Below are positions 13,201 to 24,561 of a stretch of DNA of 64,000 nt, piece by piece. The DNA lies in NCBI GenBank assembly GCA_032358165.1, contig JAALGY010000019.1, positions 310,001 to 374,000 of the forward strand. The letters run 5' to 3'. The notes under the pieces are model-generated. The model had not been told where the DNA came from, searched no databases, and saw only the letters and a program-made list of their open reading frames with translations. Each line of letters opens with the position of its first letter. Within the stretch, counting starts at the first letter, position 1. Both the position numbers and the translations under genes were made by a program. The stretch is from Diplosphaera chodatii. Lineage: Eukaryota; Chlorophyta; Trebouxiophyceae; Prasiolales; Stichococcaceae.

Positions 13201-15085
13201 CCCAGGTCCCAAAGGTGCCGCCCTACAAGTCCATGGGCCTGGAGACGGACAACACCAGCTCCCACTTCACCTTTGTCGGTGGGCACCGCGGAACACATGC
13301 CACACATACGAAGGTCCTATGCAGGTCTTACGATGTGAAGTCGCTTGTGCGACTGCCACCGAGCAAGAGTCCAGCGTGTTGTGGTTTACTTGGCTTGGCA
13401 AGCTTCTACCTGTCATGTGCTGAACATATGCATGTTCGACATGTCCTGCAGATGTGTATGGCGAGGCATACAGCCGGGATATCGAGCCATCAGTAGACGC
13501 CGGCACCCGGCTGTACGACATCATGACATCCTGCATCAAGCTGTTCCGCGCCGGCGAGCGCGCCTGCATAGATGCCCTCGTGAAGGAGGCCTGCTGCGCA
13601 GGTGCGGCCAACCTGGCATGCTGATGGATGGTGATGTACCATGCATCGAAGGTGCTTTGTTGACATGGAGAGCTGCTGATTGATGAGGCATGTACATGTG
13701 GGGTGAGTACATGCAGGCAGCCTGTTCAGCTCGCGCTTCAGCTATGTGGACACAAACGATGGGGTGATTGGCATTCGCGCCACAGCGGCTGGCCCCGATG
13801 ATGGCCGCACGCCGCTGTACCAGTGCTCGGTAGGCCCACCAACACCATTGCTGCCCAATGCCGGTGCTGTTCATGCATCATCTTGTGGTGACATGCGTAG
13901 GGCTTCGTGTACACGTACCTTAGTGTGGCATTCCTCAATAGCAAAGCCATGACACACCTGCAACATACTCGACCAGCTGCCTTGCAATTGTAGATGCAGC
14001 CACCAGGCAGCCCAGAGCCGAAGCTGGCTCCCATATCAGCCCCTACGCCTTCGCCAACGCCGAGGCCCACCGCAGCGCCTACCCTCAGACCGTCTGCAGC
14101 GCCCACCTCGCAGCCAACACCAGCACCCACCCCCAGACCAACACCAGCGCCAACCCCCAGACCAACACCAGCACCTACAGCGCAGCCAACACCAGCTCCT
14201 ACTCCCATACCAACGCCAGCACCGACTGCACCACCCACCTGGAAGCCAACTGCAGCCCCGGCGCCGCGGCCGACCCCAGCGCCCACTGCTGCCACCTGCC
14301 GCCTGCGAATATCACCCTATGGTGTGCATCGCATCAGATGGTGCTGCAGCTCTGTCGTATGCAGGACTCCACTGCAGCAACTCCAGCATATGGCTTCCTT
14401 GTGTTTGCGGGACGTGAGCCTTGCTAGTACACTGAGCGATAGCTGGGTGAATATCGATACAGGGCAGTGCGGCGGCCAAGGGGGCGGGTGTTCCACCGCA
14501 GCGCAGTGCCAGGACCAGCAGTACGCAGGCTCCTGCTGCTCGCCTGATGGCACCGGCCAGGCCTTCCGCTGCAATCGCGGCAACGCGTACTACTACCAGG
14601 TCAGGCTAGCAAACGCCCGTCTAGGTCCAGAGCCCTAGGCACCAGCATGCTATGACCACATCGTGACCTGAACACCCCATGCAACTGCCGCCTGCCCTGC
14701 CGCACAGTGTGTGCCGGCGCCCCAGGCAGCATCAGAATCGGCGCAGGGTGGGAGGACTGCCCAGACATTTGCATATCGCCTGCGCAGCGGCCTGCAGTCG
14801 GCTGCCCGGCTGCGCCCCTCAGCGCCGGCACAGAAGCAGATCACAGAGCAGCAGCGGCGGCGGCAGCTGCCGGCGGCGGGCAAAGGCACCGTGCGCCGCC
14901 ACCGGCGCCTGGCACAGCAGGAGCCCAGTGTCGCAGCAGCATTGCTGGGGGCACAGATGGCAGTGGCCGCCGTGGTGGAGGCGGCTGTGGCCCCAGAGTG
15001 GTTCTTTTCAATAGATGCCAACTGTGAGAGTTTCAGCGCCACGCACAGCAGCACGCAGCTTGGGTGCGGTCACATTCATGCGTAG
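10234..15085 (+). CDS. Secreted GH99/GH71-like protein with Pro/Thr linker and CBM1-like module
   Basis: Exons in phase: 10234-10404 (signal peptide: basic start, Leu/Ala core, A-x-A at about residue 28), 10561-10740, 10856-10965, 11090-11225, 11388-11558, 11661-11738, 11869-12024, 12182-12278, 12393-12478, 12597-12762, 12909-13000, 13149-13278, 13452-13601, 13717-13829, 13994-14599, 14708 onward. The second exon has a CGDGKCTAGESCSKCAQDC motif. The body (YSLWHWPAF, GFYCIYKRR, AGIDHVVADMTNI, WLFISTWNEHLAQPQ) suggests an endo-mannosidase/glucanase-type barrel, by resemblance only. A 14020-14280 Pro/Thr linker leads to a Cys-rich module (QCGGQGGGC ... NAYYYQC) like fungal cellulose-binding CBM1. 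The intron after 12024 is GC-AG. One internal intron in exon 13994-14599 and the C-terminal end (15010-15310) are uncertain. Likely role: binding or trimming extracellular or wall glycans. Confidence 0.75.
14020..14285 (+). repeat. Coding tandem repeats encoding a (Ala-Pro-Thr-Pro-x-Pro-Thr) linker
   Basis: Repeated 12- to 18-bp units of the type CCAACACCAGCGCC encode alternating Ala/Pro/Thr, as in hydroxyproline-rich extracellular linkers. It separates the catalytic-like body from the Cys-rich CBM1-like module. Confidence 0.85.
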
Positions 15086-15109
15086 GCGCCACCGACAACT
15101 GTACTTGTC

Positions 15110-15772
15110 CCTTCTGTTTGCAGCAAATGTTCATATCTGCGCCTCCCATCATAGCTGCTGTGCCGCGATGCAGGTACATTTCGACCATCAAAGGCGGCGA
15201 CTTCCTGCGTGCTCTGCGACGGTGCATGACACCCGCTCGTGACCAGGCAGTGTATTCCCTTAACCAGGCCACCTGCCCGCCGGGCTTCAGGCTGGAGGCC
15301 ATCCTGGGGTATGTGCGTTGAGACGCAGTTGTGACGCACGGTCCAATGCATCACTTGTGAACGAACCCACCGCAGGCAGCCCTGCTGGGTCAGCAAGTGC
15401 TGACACGCATGAGAGTATTGTCAGTTCATTGCACCTCTGGCAGCGTCTTGCTGCTCAACATTCAGCTTGTGCAGCTTGTCTCGAAGCTAGGACGTCCCGA
15501 AGAATCAGAGTTTTGTTGCCACTGCTGCTGTAACAACCCTGCCAAGAAACTGCATCAGTTGCAAAACCAGATTCATGCGAGGGTAAGATGTGACAGTCCG
15601 AGACGCCAAAGGACTCATGGGTACTGCTGCCCTGCCCTATGGAAGATGCTGCTAAAGGTGCGTGCCGCTGCCATCTGCGCCGCCGCTGTCTGCACGCCGC
15701 AACCTCTCCGTCGCATGCAAGTTGCAGGCAGCCATAGCAGCAGGCTGACGGCAGCGCCATTCTGAGCTGGTG
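15110..15772. other. Unassigned, convergent 3' region
   Basis: An open stretch 15125-15310 reads MFISAPPIIAAVPRCRYIS... and KGGDFLRALRRCM, and may be one more exon of the upstream secreted protein. No clear stop-terminated model was obtained. The rest, up to the RPA14 stop at 15773, shows no gene. Confidence 0.3.
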
Positions 15773-16502
15773 TCATTGCCCCGCAAACAGCGCCCGGTAT
15801 GGGCCGTTGCTCAGCTTGCACATCTCGTTGTACTTCTGCATGTCTGAGAAAGGGAAGAGCACACTCTGTCAGCATGGCTGCGCAATGTCATTGTTGGTTC
15901 CTGGCATGACAGCATAGAACACGGCTGTACACGCACCAAAGCTGTTGCCGAAGTTGTTGTGGCTGTCCTCAATGATGGTGTCTGGCGAGTCAACTACGCC
16001 TTCCACCATGATGTATCTGCATTGTGCAGAGCCGGCTGATCCGTCAACCGGCGCCCAGTCACTAGAGCAGCAGGTGCTGACACGACTTGCAGGTCACAAA
16101 AACCGGCGTATGCCGAGGTACATCACAGTGTGTGCCATGATGTTCACGCTGCTGCACTCAGAGTATGGAGAGCGCGCACTTGTCGTCAAAACTGCTGGGT
16201 GCCCGCAGCTGTATTCTGACCATGCCTGCAAATGCTGGCCAACGTAACTCAAGCAGCAGGCATTCCGATCGGCAAGCCGTGCATTGGCCTTCCAGAAGTG
16301 TATCAGCAGCATGTTACGTCTGGGTACCAGAGCAAGGAGTCCCCTGCAGCGCTGGCGCACCGTCGTCTGAAGCCTTCACACCAATGGAGGTGTCGTCCAT
16401 CGACTCCACAGCACCCGCAAGCCGCACGCGCTGGCTCACGTACTGCGCAAGCATCTCGCGGTTCACGAAGGGTGCTGGAGCGGAGGCATCCATGCCGGTC
16501 AT
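15773..16502 (-). CDS. RPA3: Replication protein A 14-kDa subunit (RPA3), plant type
   Basis: Smallest subunit of the trimeric single-strand DNA-binding complex RPA. Four exons in phase: 16361-16502, 16180-16225, 15937-16016, 15773-15843; 112 aa, normal for plant RPA14. It is a single OB-fold. The N-terminal PFVNREMLAQYVSQRVRLAG, the strand GMVRIQLRAPSSFDD, the strand YIMVEGVVDSPDTI, and the plant-type ending NNFGNSFDMQKYNEMCKLSNG are visible. Start is the ATG at 16502; a second in-frame ATG lies three codons later. Its upstream neighbour starts at 16900 on the other strand, leaving a divergent promoter of about 400 bp. Confidence 0.9.
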
Positions 16503-16899
16503 GGTTCAAATTTGACCAGCCACTGGACAATTGGACGCTCTCCACTTTTGATCTCCCACCAAGTGTTTGATTCAGAGTGCTGCGGGTGCTGTTGAAAGCC
16601 GATGTATAGCAAGGCACGCATCACGAGTGTGGCACTGGCCCGAGCTGTCGCAGCATGCAGAGCACGGGTGGAAAACAGCAGCAGCAGGAAGTACCTTTTA
16701 GGCAATGCCCACAGCCCCGCAGGTGCGAATCGAGCACCTGGGTGTGATCACAGAGGTTGCAGACGCCAGTGATGAGAACTCGTCGACCGACTGACCTGAA
16801 CCTAGCGCAGGTGTGATAGAAGCTCCCGGCCTCATCGTGCGTGCAGCCCTCAGGAACGAACAGAAGCCGAGTGGTTGGTTTGAGCGTGACGTTTGGGCG

Positions 16900-18157
16900 A
16901 TGGCGGGCCTGCAGAGCGGCGCGCTGTCGTCGTCCGTCTTCACAGGATCAGCGCTGCAGCACGCTGCAACGGCCAGCCGGCGGCAGACGCGGCTGATCAC
17001 CTCGGCAGACTTCAAGGCAGGGCACCTTCTCAGGCCATGATCCCCCTGCATTGCCATCCATCTGCTGTCTGCACAGCACTCGCAGCAATACAGCATGAAC
17101 ATCTAACATGAACACAGCAACCCGATGGAATGCAGGTGCGGCCATACACCGTGAGGAAGGGAGACACGCTCGCCAGCATTGCGCAGAAGCGCGAGGTGCC
17201 GCTGGATCAGCTGCTGAAGCTGAACCACAAGTGAGGCATAAATCTCGTCTTGTCAACTAGTATTGGCGCTGCATCTGCTGCATCATTACGAACCTAGTGT
17301 TGGTACTGCGTGGCAGGGCTTATGACTTGTTGCTGCCCTGCAGCACATCGCCGGACGCACTGACGGAGGGGCAGACGCTGCTGCTGCCGTCGGGCAGGCT
17401 GTCCGCCCGCGACAAAGAGATCCTGGAGGGCATCGGCCCATGGACCTACCGCACCTACCCCGTCCGCGCCGGCGAGACGCTGAATGTGAGTTGCAGAGGT
17501 CGGGCTGTGTGTAGTGGCATGCGGCGACAGTCCATCTTGCTGCTGGGGTACGGCACAGTTGCCGATCAGCTGGCAGTAATAGCAACCGTCCTCAGTCAGG
17601 TGTCATCTGCACCTCCGCTCCAATCTGTGGACAGCACAGGGTGTGTGCACAGAACATGCGAACACTTCAGGTCATATGAGTTGCAATGCCGGGTGTGTTT
17701 GTTGCTCCTTGCAGGACATCACCTCGAAGCGGAAGATCACTCGCGCTGAGATGGAGGCGCTCAACCCGGGCATCGATCTCGACCGGCTGAGTGCCAACCA
17801 GGTGCACCGGCTTCTGTGTTAGCTATCTTCAGGTCTCACCATACTCGTAAATCGGGTTAAGCATGTAGTTGGCTCTCAAACGTGGCTGGCATTTAGAGTG
17901 CAAGAACCGTCAAGTAGATCAGGCTGTCAGCTGAGCTGCACATAAGACACTACATTAACCCTAGTTGTTGCTGCGTGCAGATTCTGAAGCTGCCAGCGGG
18001 CAAGTACACGGTGCGGGAGCAGGAGATGCTGAGCAGCTTTGCGCCGCAGGAGTTCTTCTCCAATGTGACGCACATGTCCAAGGGCACCATCGTCGCCTCC
18101 GCGGCACTGCTCGGTGCTGCCATCTTCATCTGGCGGCAGAAGAACGACGACTACTGA
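16900..18157 (+). CDS. Two-LysM protein with C-terminal membrane anchor, probably plastid
   Basis: Five exons in phase: 16900-17016, 17136-17230, 17344-17485, 17715-17801, 17981-18157; 205 aa. Residues 1-39 look like a transit peptide (Ser/Ala/Arg/Thr-rich, few acids). A first LysM follows (YTVRKGDTLASIAQKREVPL ... LKLNHN), then a second (YPVRAGETLNDITSKRKITR ... LNPGIDL). The C-terminus has one hydrophobic segment (TIVASAALLGAAIFIW) and a short charged tail RQKNDDY. The first intron uses a weak GC donor (GCAGGG at 17017); no GT alternative keeps the frame. LysM normally binds N-acetylglucosamine glycans; plastid LysM proteins of green plants are mostly uncharacterised, so the ligand is unknown. 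It is convergent with the CGL160-like gene. Confidence 0.85.
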
Positions 18158-18700
18158 TAGACGAAGCGGATGCAGTTGGGTCATGTCACTTCAGCCGCAT
18201 GATCTGCTGTCGCTGCTGCTGCTGTCTATACGACCAGCTATATTCATGTGAGGACTCGGGCAGGGTATGGCTGGGGGTGGCCACACACCGTAGTAAGGGG
18301 TGGACTGCAGCACAAGACCCTTTGATTGCACTGTCTGTCACCTGCGTGTCGAGCTGCTGGCAGGATCAGTGAAGAGGGGTATGGTATATGGGCCACTATA
18401 TGTAGGGTGCTGCAACTCGGCGTGCAAAGTGAAGCAAGTCGCCATGCAAGAGTTGTTACAACTTTAGCGCTGATAAGCACCAGCATACCGTACAGCGTCT
18501 CAACATCAGAGTTTGCAATCAGATAACCACACGGACTGCAGTGGGTGCCAGTTCAGCATTACTAATACTCTCCGACATACTGTTCTCGGGGACGGCTTTC
18601 ATGCAAGCGTCTCAGAAAGCACACCCCGTGGCAGTGCACGGAACACAGTCTCAGACCAGGTCCCAATATGACATATCCACAAGGCGGCCAGTTTCAAGCT
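18158..18700. other. Convergent 3' intergenic region
   Basis: This lies between the stop codons at 18157 (+) and 18701 (-). It presumably holds both 3' UTRs. I see no gene or strong structure. Confidence 0.5.
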
Positions 18701-19889
18701 TCAGGGCCTGCGCCGCATCTTCTGCCGGAACAGCTCCACCTCAGCGTCGGCAGCAGCCTCCCGTTCCTCGAACGTGGTCAGCACTGGCGTCGGGGGCTTC
18801 GTGAGCACCTCGGGATCGAACTTGGGGCGCACTGCATCCCAGACTTGCCCCTGCAATCAGGCACCAAGGGTGTCGAACATGATTGGCATCCCACCATCGA
18901 GAGCACCGTATAGCCTAGTCTGTGCTATGCCATCAGACGTTCAGTAGCTGTCCAACGGTGTCTGACATTTGCTAATGAACGTGCCATACTGCATGCACCG
19001 CACAGTCGCCTTGACCTCCGCCAGAATCCCTCAGCATGCAGATGCAGAGACTGCGCACGCAAGTGCAGACATCGCCCACCAGCTGGCCAGCCTTGTAGGT
19101 GAGGAAGCCGCCAAACAGTGCGGCGGACTGCACGCCATTCAGCGGCTCTGGGGCGGTGCTGTTGTACGCCGCCGCTGCTGCTGCGAGGCCCACCAGCACC
19201 AGCAGCCGCGGCCGCAGCGCCGCACGCATGGCTGCAGCAAGTTTCCTTGCTGACCTGGTGTGCATGCAACAAAAGCTGAGCGTGTGTCCTCATGTGGCGC
19301 GTGCTGTCTGTGCTGACCAGCGATGCACCCGATGCATGCAAGATGACTGGCTGCTGGGTCTGCAGCATGACCGATCCAAGGGCATGCCTCTGTGGATGGT
19401 TGACACCAGGACACTTGCCTGAGGGCAGCAAACTCAAGACGAGAGTCCTCCGCCATCAGGAACGCTGCCGCAACAGGGTCGTCCTGCCGGAAGGTATCGA
19501 CGTCCCGCATTAGCAGCTGCAGGTAGCCATATCCCACAGCGCTGCCAAGCCCGGCGCACACTGCTACCTGCAACCAGAATGCAGTCGTGTGCTGACGCGG
19601 CAGTCTCCAGTATCGGCGGCTGCTGGCAGCCCATGTCACACACGAGCAGTGTCTCGGTCGCAGGGGTGATTGCCAATTACATGTGTTACGGTGGTGCATG
19701 GGTCGGAGCACCCACATCGCTGGTGGTCGTCAGCAGCAGGTAGCCGCTGAGGAATGCAGCAAAGCGCCGGGTGGTGCGGTTCATGTCCGCCTTGAGCTGC
19801 TCATATTGCACCATGCTGTCGCTATCATCCTCATCCTGCTGCTGTACTGCTGTGCCACTCAGGTCCTCCGGCAGTGGCTGCTGTGCCGC
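18701..19889 (-). CDS. CGL160-like plastid ATP-synthase assembly protein (C-terminal AtpI-like domain)
   Basis: Exons: 19716-19889, 19419-19567, about 19099-19232, 18701-18850 (stop). The order resembles the AtpI-like membrane domain of CGL160, which helps assemble the chloroplast ATP-synthase c-ring. It has a first helix (AAFLSGYLLLTTT), a second (AVCAGLGSAVGYGYLQLLM) followed by RDVDTF, a third (RLLVLVGLAAAAAAY) and a fourth (AALFGGFLTYKAGQL). An acidic/basic soluble tail follows (FDPEVLTKPPTPV ... EVELFRQKMRRRP). The donor at complement 19418 is a consensus GC-AG site (AG|GCAAGT). The N-terminal half and transit peptide, expected at 19890-20400, were not assigned. The family call rests on helix spacing and motifs I recall, so it is moderate. 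Confidence 0.55.
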
Positions 19890-20952
19890 CTGACAGCGGC
19901 ACACATGCTGTGGCAGAGGCGGGTGTGGTGCCACTAGTCGGTGAAGGCGATGCAGATGTTGCAACGGCTGCTGAGCGGCTGCCTTTACACCCGATACATG
20001 AGGATGCGCAGCTGCGAAGGGCCGGCAGACTCCCGATGGCAATCTGCAGTTGCTACACAGTGCTGCTACACAGTTGCTACACAGTGCTACACAGTGCACA
20101 GTGTTGTGACGGGTACGCCGGCGGTTGCAGCTTCTTGATGTGAATGCGAACTTCCCCACTGGACATTGGACTGCTAGCAGCACCTGGAACACTGCATGAT
20201 GGGCTTCACACGTCCTTGTGCCGTAGCCCCAAGCAGCTCCGAATGCTGAAAATGGCGCGCAGCCCCGCACAGTGCTGATGTGCTAATGTTTCTCAGCCGG
20301 CACGGCAGAGTTGATGCAGTTAGAAGTGAATGCAAGCTGATCGCAGGCGGTCTTCCAGGCCGCTCACACCCGGCAGGCTGTAGTGGGCTGGCAGGGGAGT
20401 TGGATGCCGTTGTCTCAATCGTGAAATGACGCGCAAGCAAGCAGGCAGCACCTTGCAATGTATCCTCACGTCTTCAGATCTCAACCTTATAAGTATCAAG
20501 AGATGAGTGCTAGAGCACATTATCAGGTGTGTCGCCGCGCCGGCACATACTTATCGACCTTATGACGACTGATGACGTGCATGCAATGGTTGAATGGTAC
20601 CATTTGACACAGCGACACCGCGGCCAGCTGCACTGTTTGGCGAGAGCATTGTGAACGCTGTCGATCTGACCCATTGTATATCTAGCTTTCGCGACACTCA
20701 GCAAGTCGCCAGCAATTGTTGTGCTGCAACAAGCGGACACCTAGCAGGTCCGCCCGCCTGCAGCATCAGCCATTCCTGCCTGTACGCAGCAGCCAGATCA
20801 GTCTTGCGGTAATCCCAGCCCAAGATGAACGTACCTGCACCATCGCTGAAGTGCATGCACATCCTCTAGCCTGACACCAGCTGCGCAGGGGCCAGAGCTC
20901 AACTGCTCGCAGGCTCCAGTGAAGGCGTAAACATATGTAGGCGACACAAAAG
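19890..20952. other. Divergent region; unassigned 5' exons of the CGL160-like gene and a promoter
   Basis: It contains the 10-11-bp minisatellite at 20047-20100. No further exon is convincing. A long minus-strand open frame at 20766-21529 is antisense to the carrier gene and is not supported. Confidence 0.4.
20047..20100. repeat. Short minisatellite (GCTACACAGT units)
   Basis: About five imperfect head-to-tail copies of TTGCTACACAG / TGCTACACAG, spaced 10-13 bp. Confidence 0.85.
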
Positions 20953-23900
20953 ATGGTGGCGGGTCTGCAAAGACTGATGGCGGGGCCGCAGCAGGGCGCC
21001 GCAGCGCTGCGTGATGGCGCCAGCCGCCACCGCCATGCACTGGCCAGGTGCAACTGCAGTTGCATGCCTGCTCGACTATCATCGTGTATGCCAGCACCCA
21101 TTGGTAGGTCAAGACAAGACAAGCAGACGCGTGATGGACCGCGGAAGGGCTGAGTGGTCGGGCTGACAGACTCTTGCGCTGTTTCCTGCAGCGCTGCCGC
21201 GCTCGGCACTGCGGCAGCATTGGCGGTGGCGGCACGGCACAAGAGGCGGCGCCCTCCCGGCTTGAGCACGGTCCAGCCAGCGCGGTGAGCGTCGTCATAG
21301 CCGGCGTCCTGATCGTCATGGGAGGAGTGCCTGTTAGCATGTGCTGTGCATGGTGGGATGGCGCTGGGGCGGAAGCTCTTGGCGCATAGCATGCTGCAGC
21401 AGCGGCAGGACCGTCCAACAGCACCGCCTGCTGCCGTCGCAGGTTCCTGCACCCACTGGCCGTGTACGCCATCAGCGGCGCGGTGGGCGAGGTGTGCCAG
21501 GTGGCCACCATGTACCCGCTGTCGACCATTGCGGTGCGTCTCTCACATATCTTCCACTACTGTCCCCTTGTCGAGTGGAAAGCCGTGACCAGAGATACGT
21601 CAGGTGGATGCAGCATCCAGAAAACATCAACAGCTACGATTGGCGACGTCTGCAGCCGCAGAGTACCTGACGGGTCCGCACCACCGGCCTTTGGTGACGC
21701 GATGCGCAGGTCAAGTGCCAGGCGCACGGCACGTCCACGCGGGCTGTGCTGGCGGAGCTGTGGGCGCTGGGCAGCAGGCGCGCGGGCGTTGCGTCGCTGT
21801 ACAGGGGCCTGGGCGCGCGGGCGGCGGTGGCGGCGCTGGTCGGCGCCTTCTACCTCAGCTCCTTCCACTTTTTCAGGTGGGGCCGGATGCTTCACCCGGG
21901 TTCGATCCCAGACTTGTGTCTTCAGCTCGGCACCGTGCTGAGCGCAGCGTGGCTGCAATGGCTCTGAGCCCTGCATCAAAGGCCCACACGCTGCCTGGTG
22001 TGCGTCCAGAAAACTGCAGCACAGGGCAGCAGATTGGGGGCTTGCGTCTGGCTGTGACCCCCCCCGGTGCTGAAGCGAGGGGCTCGAGCGTGGGTGTCCT
22101 GCTGCTGCGCAGCGACCACTTCACGGCCCTCGGCGAACGCGCAGCCGCGACGCGTCGGCGGCGGCGGGCGTCCAGTGACAGCGGCTTCCTGCTGGGCAGC
22201 GGCGGCGCGGCCACGATGCCGGCAGCCGCGTCCCTCGCAGCAGCGTCAGTGGTGAGAGGCAGCGACTGCCAATCTGGGCACTCACACAGTATCATTGCCA
22301 GACGTCAGGAAGATATTCACCATGGGGAGCACTCGTGTAACGTCTGGAGAGGAAGACATCAGCTGGCGTGTGTTGTGTTATCCAGGTAACCGGCGCTCAG
22401 CCAGCGCAGGTGCTGGCGCCCGTGGCTGGCTCCGCAGCGCTGTGGCGCGGCAACAGGTCTCAGGCCTCCCTGCGGCGGCGGCGCCGCCTAGGCAGGCATG
22501 CAGAGCCGCCAGATGCTGACGCTCCCCGGGCTGAGGCCGCCATCAGCCTCCCGAACGCAGGCATCAGCATCAGCGGCAACAGCAGCGGTGGCACCGGCAG
22601 CCTTGCACACCATAGCAGCAGCCAACATATTGCACATCGGAAATCTAGTAAATCCAGCAGCAGCAGTGGCAGCGGCAGCGGCAGTGGCTCGCGGGCCGCA
22701 GCCGAGACAGCAGCAGCCATGCTGTCATCGCTGGGCACCGCATTCTTCGAGGGGCCCCTCGAAGTGTTCCAGCACAGAGCGCAGGTACACGAGCTGATGA
22801 TTTGGCATCGTGGTGTATTGCAAGTTGTTGGTCTCACTGGCGGTCATGTTGTGCATCTGCAACTGCGTGATGTCTGGCGCTGCTCGACCATCCTATATCT
22901 GTCTAGCATGTCATGTGCAGGCTGGGATGAGTGGGGGTCTGGGGGTGCGGCAAGGCGTGCTGGCCGCGTTTAGTGCCGGAGGCCTCCGCAGCGTGTTTGG
23001 CGGCTACACCGCTTTCATGATAAAAACGGTGGGGAGTGCATATCGAGAAGTATTACCACGCCAAGAATGACGCTGCACATGTTGCGCAATGTTGAAGACG
23101 CTCAGCTATGTGCGTGCAAATGTCAGCATAGCAGGAACGGCAGGGCACCCAGCTGATATTGCTGGGCTGAGAACGTACTTTCGATCTGGCAGGTACCACA
23201 AGACGTGGCAGAGCTGCTCACCTTCAGTCGTCTTGCAGCAGCCCGAGATGAGGGTCCCAAAGCACAGCATGGGCCTATGCATTCGCTCCAGCAACTACCC
23301 GAGGAAGCTGCTGACATGCTTATGGGTGAGCATTCCCAGCTCCTCCGATGTGCATAACGTCCTGCACCGTCTTGTCAGGCTGCCACCAATACATCTGCTG
23401 AGCAATGGCATCAGCTGCACACCAACGACAATGCTGGCGAAGTGATGCTGGGCAAACCACCAATGCATGCACTTGCAACAGAGATGGACATGTGCCATTG
23501 AGGACATGTATCTGTTGCACTGTACCTCTGCACATCGCTGTGGTTGCGATTGTCAGGCGCTTCAGCAATATGTATATATCGCAGGCGCGACCGCAGGCGT
23601 GGCATCTGTGCTGGTGTCCATGCCACTGGAGTGCATCAAGACCGTCATCGACACACGTGGCAGCCCTGCAGAGGGTCTCGCCACATTTACACAATTTTGG
23701 GCCATTGGTCGCGACATCGTGGCTTCAAATGGTTTTGGCGCTCTGTATCGCGGCCTGTCACCCGCCCTGGTATGCATCGCCGATGTCTGCTTGTCACACA
23801 TTCCGCATGCGAGCGGTTTGTCAGTGGCAAACGGCCAGTCGTGCAAGCTGTTGACATATCCTTTTTGTGCCTAAATTGTGTCATCCGTGGGACCACTGCA

Positions 23901-24006
23901 GATGGAGACGGTACCCTCTGCCATGGTGTATTGGCTGGCGGTGGAAACTTGCCGGCGGGCCCTCGCCCCATATGCCACTGCCAAAGTTGACAGTGCTGCA
24001 GCCTGA
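20953..24006 (+). CDS. Mitochondrial carrier family (SLC25-like) protein with large Ser-rich insert
   Basis: Ten exons in phase: 20953-21047, 21192-21284, 21443-21533, 21710-21876, 22113-22251, 22386-22784, 22921-23028, 23193-23325, 23585-23769, 23902-24006; 504 aa against about 300 for typical carriers. Three carrier repeats are recognisable. The first is SGAVGEVCQVATMYPLSTIAV with a degenerate signature. The second, around EGPLEVFQHRAQAG, matches P-x-E-x-x-x-x-R. The third is GATAGVASVLVSMPLECIKTVIDTRG, matching P-x-E-x-I-K. The end, METVPSAMVYWLAVETCRRAL, is the usual closing helix. Between repeats 1 and 2 lies an Arg-, Ser- and Gly-rich insert of about 150 aa, partly a (Ser/Gly)n run near 22650-22690. 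The substrate cannot be predicted. Location is mitochondrial inner membrane or another organelle membrane. Confidence 0.85.
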
Positions 24007-24561
24007 TTAATGGTAATCAAGACACTGATATCCTCCATATCAACATCGCGCCCTGATGACGGACTGAAATGGCATGCTGTGGGTTTGAGCCACGCTGAGA
24101 ACATAGCCTTTGGAGTGCTTTGCGTCTCTAGTCGGCATTCCTGTATGTCGTCCTGTATGCCGGGGATTTTTGCCCATCTCCTGGGTGTGTCTGGGTATGA
24201 CGGTGACCCAAGAGCTGTCCAACGAATTCGGTTTGCTGCGCCATTGTTTTGTCAGACGGCCATACCGCACACTGATTTTGGTGCACACTGTCCTGTCAAT
24301 GCTGCGAAAACAAACACTACGGACCAACTTCTGCGGTCGGTCGGTCGCTTGCATCACGCCTACACAGGTATCCAAAGTTCCCACTCTGAAGTGCAGCATC
24401 ACCGCCTGAAGCTGGCACACAGCACATGCTGCAGAGCTGCTGCTGTCACCATCTCAAAAAACAAACTGAAAGCGGCACAGTGGCACCCACATAGCAGTCC
24501 TGCAACTGTCACTGGTGTGGCTTGGGCCACTGATTGGAAAAGACCGGTGGGTTCCTGATCT
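24007..24561. other. Convergent 3' intergenic region
   Basis: Between the stops at 24006 (+) and 24562 (-). No exon or clear structure is seen; presumed 3' UTRs. Confidence 0.5.

Noticed and set aside
20766..21529. Long minus-strand open frames opposite the start of the carrier gene
   Set aside because: They are antisense to plus-strand exons that join in phase and match a known family; no protein signal of their own.
23326..23584. An additional carrier-gene exon between 23325 and 23585
   Set aside because: Direct joining of the flanking exons keeps phase and gives the third carrier repeat; candidate exons here hit stops.
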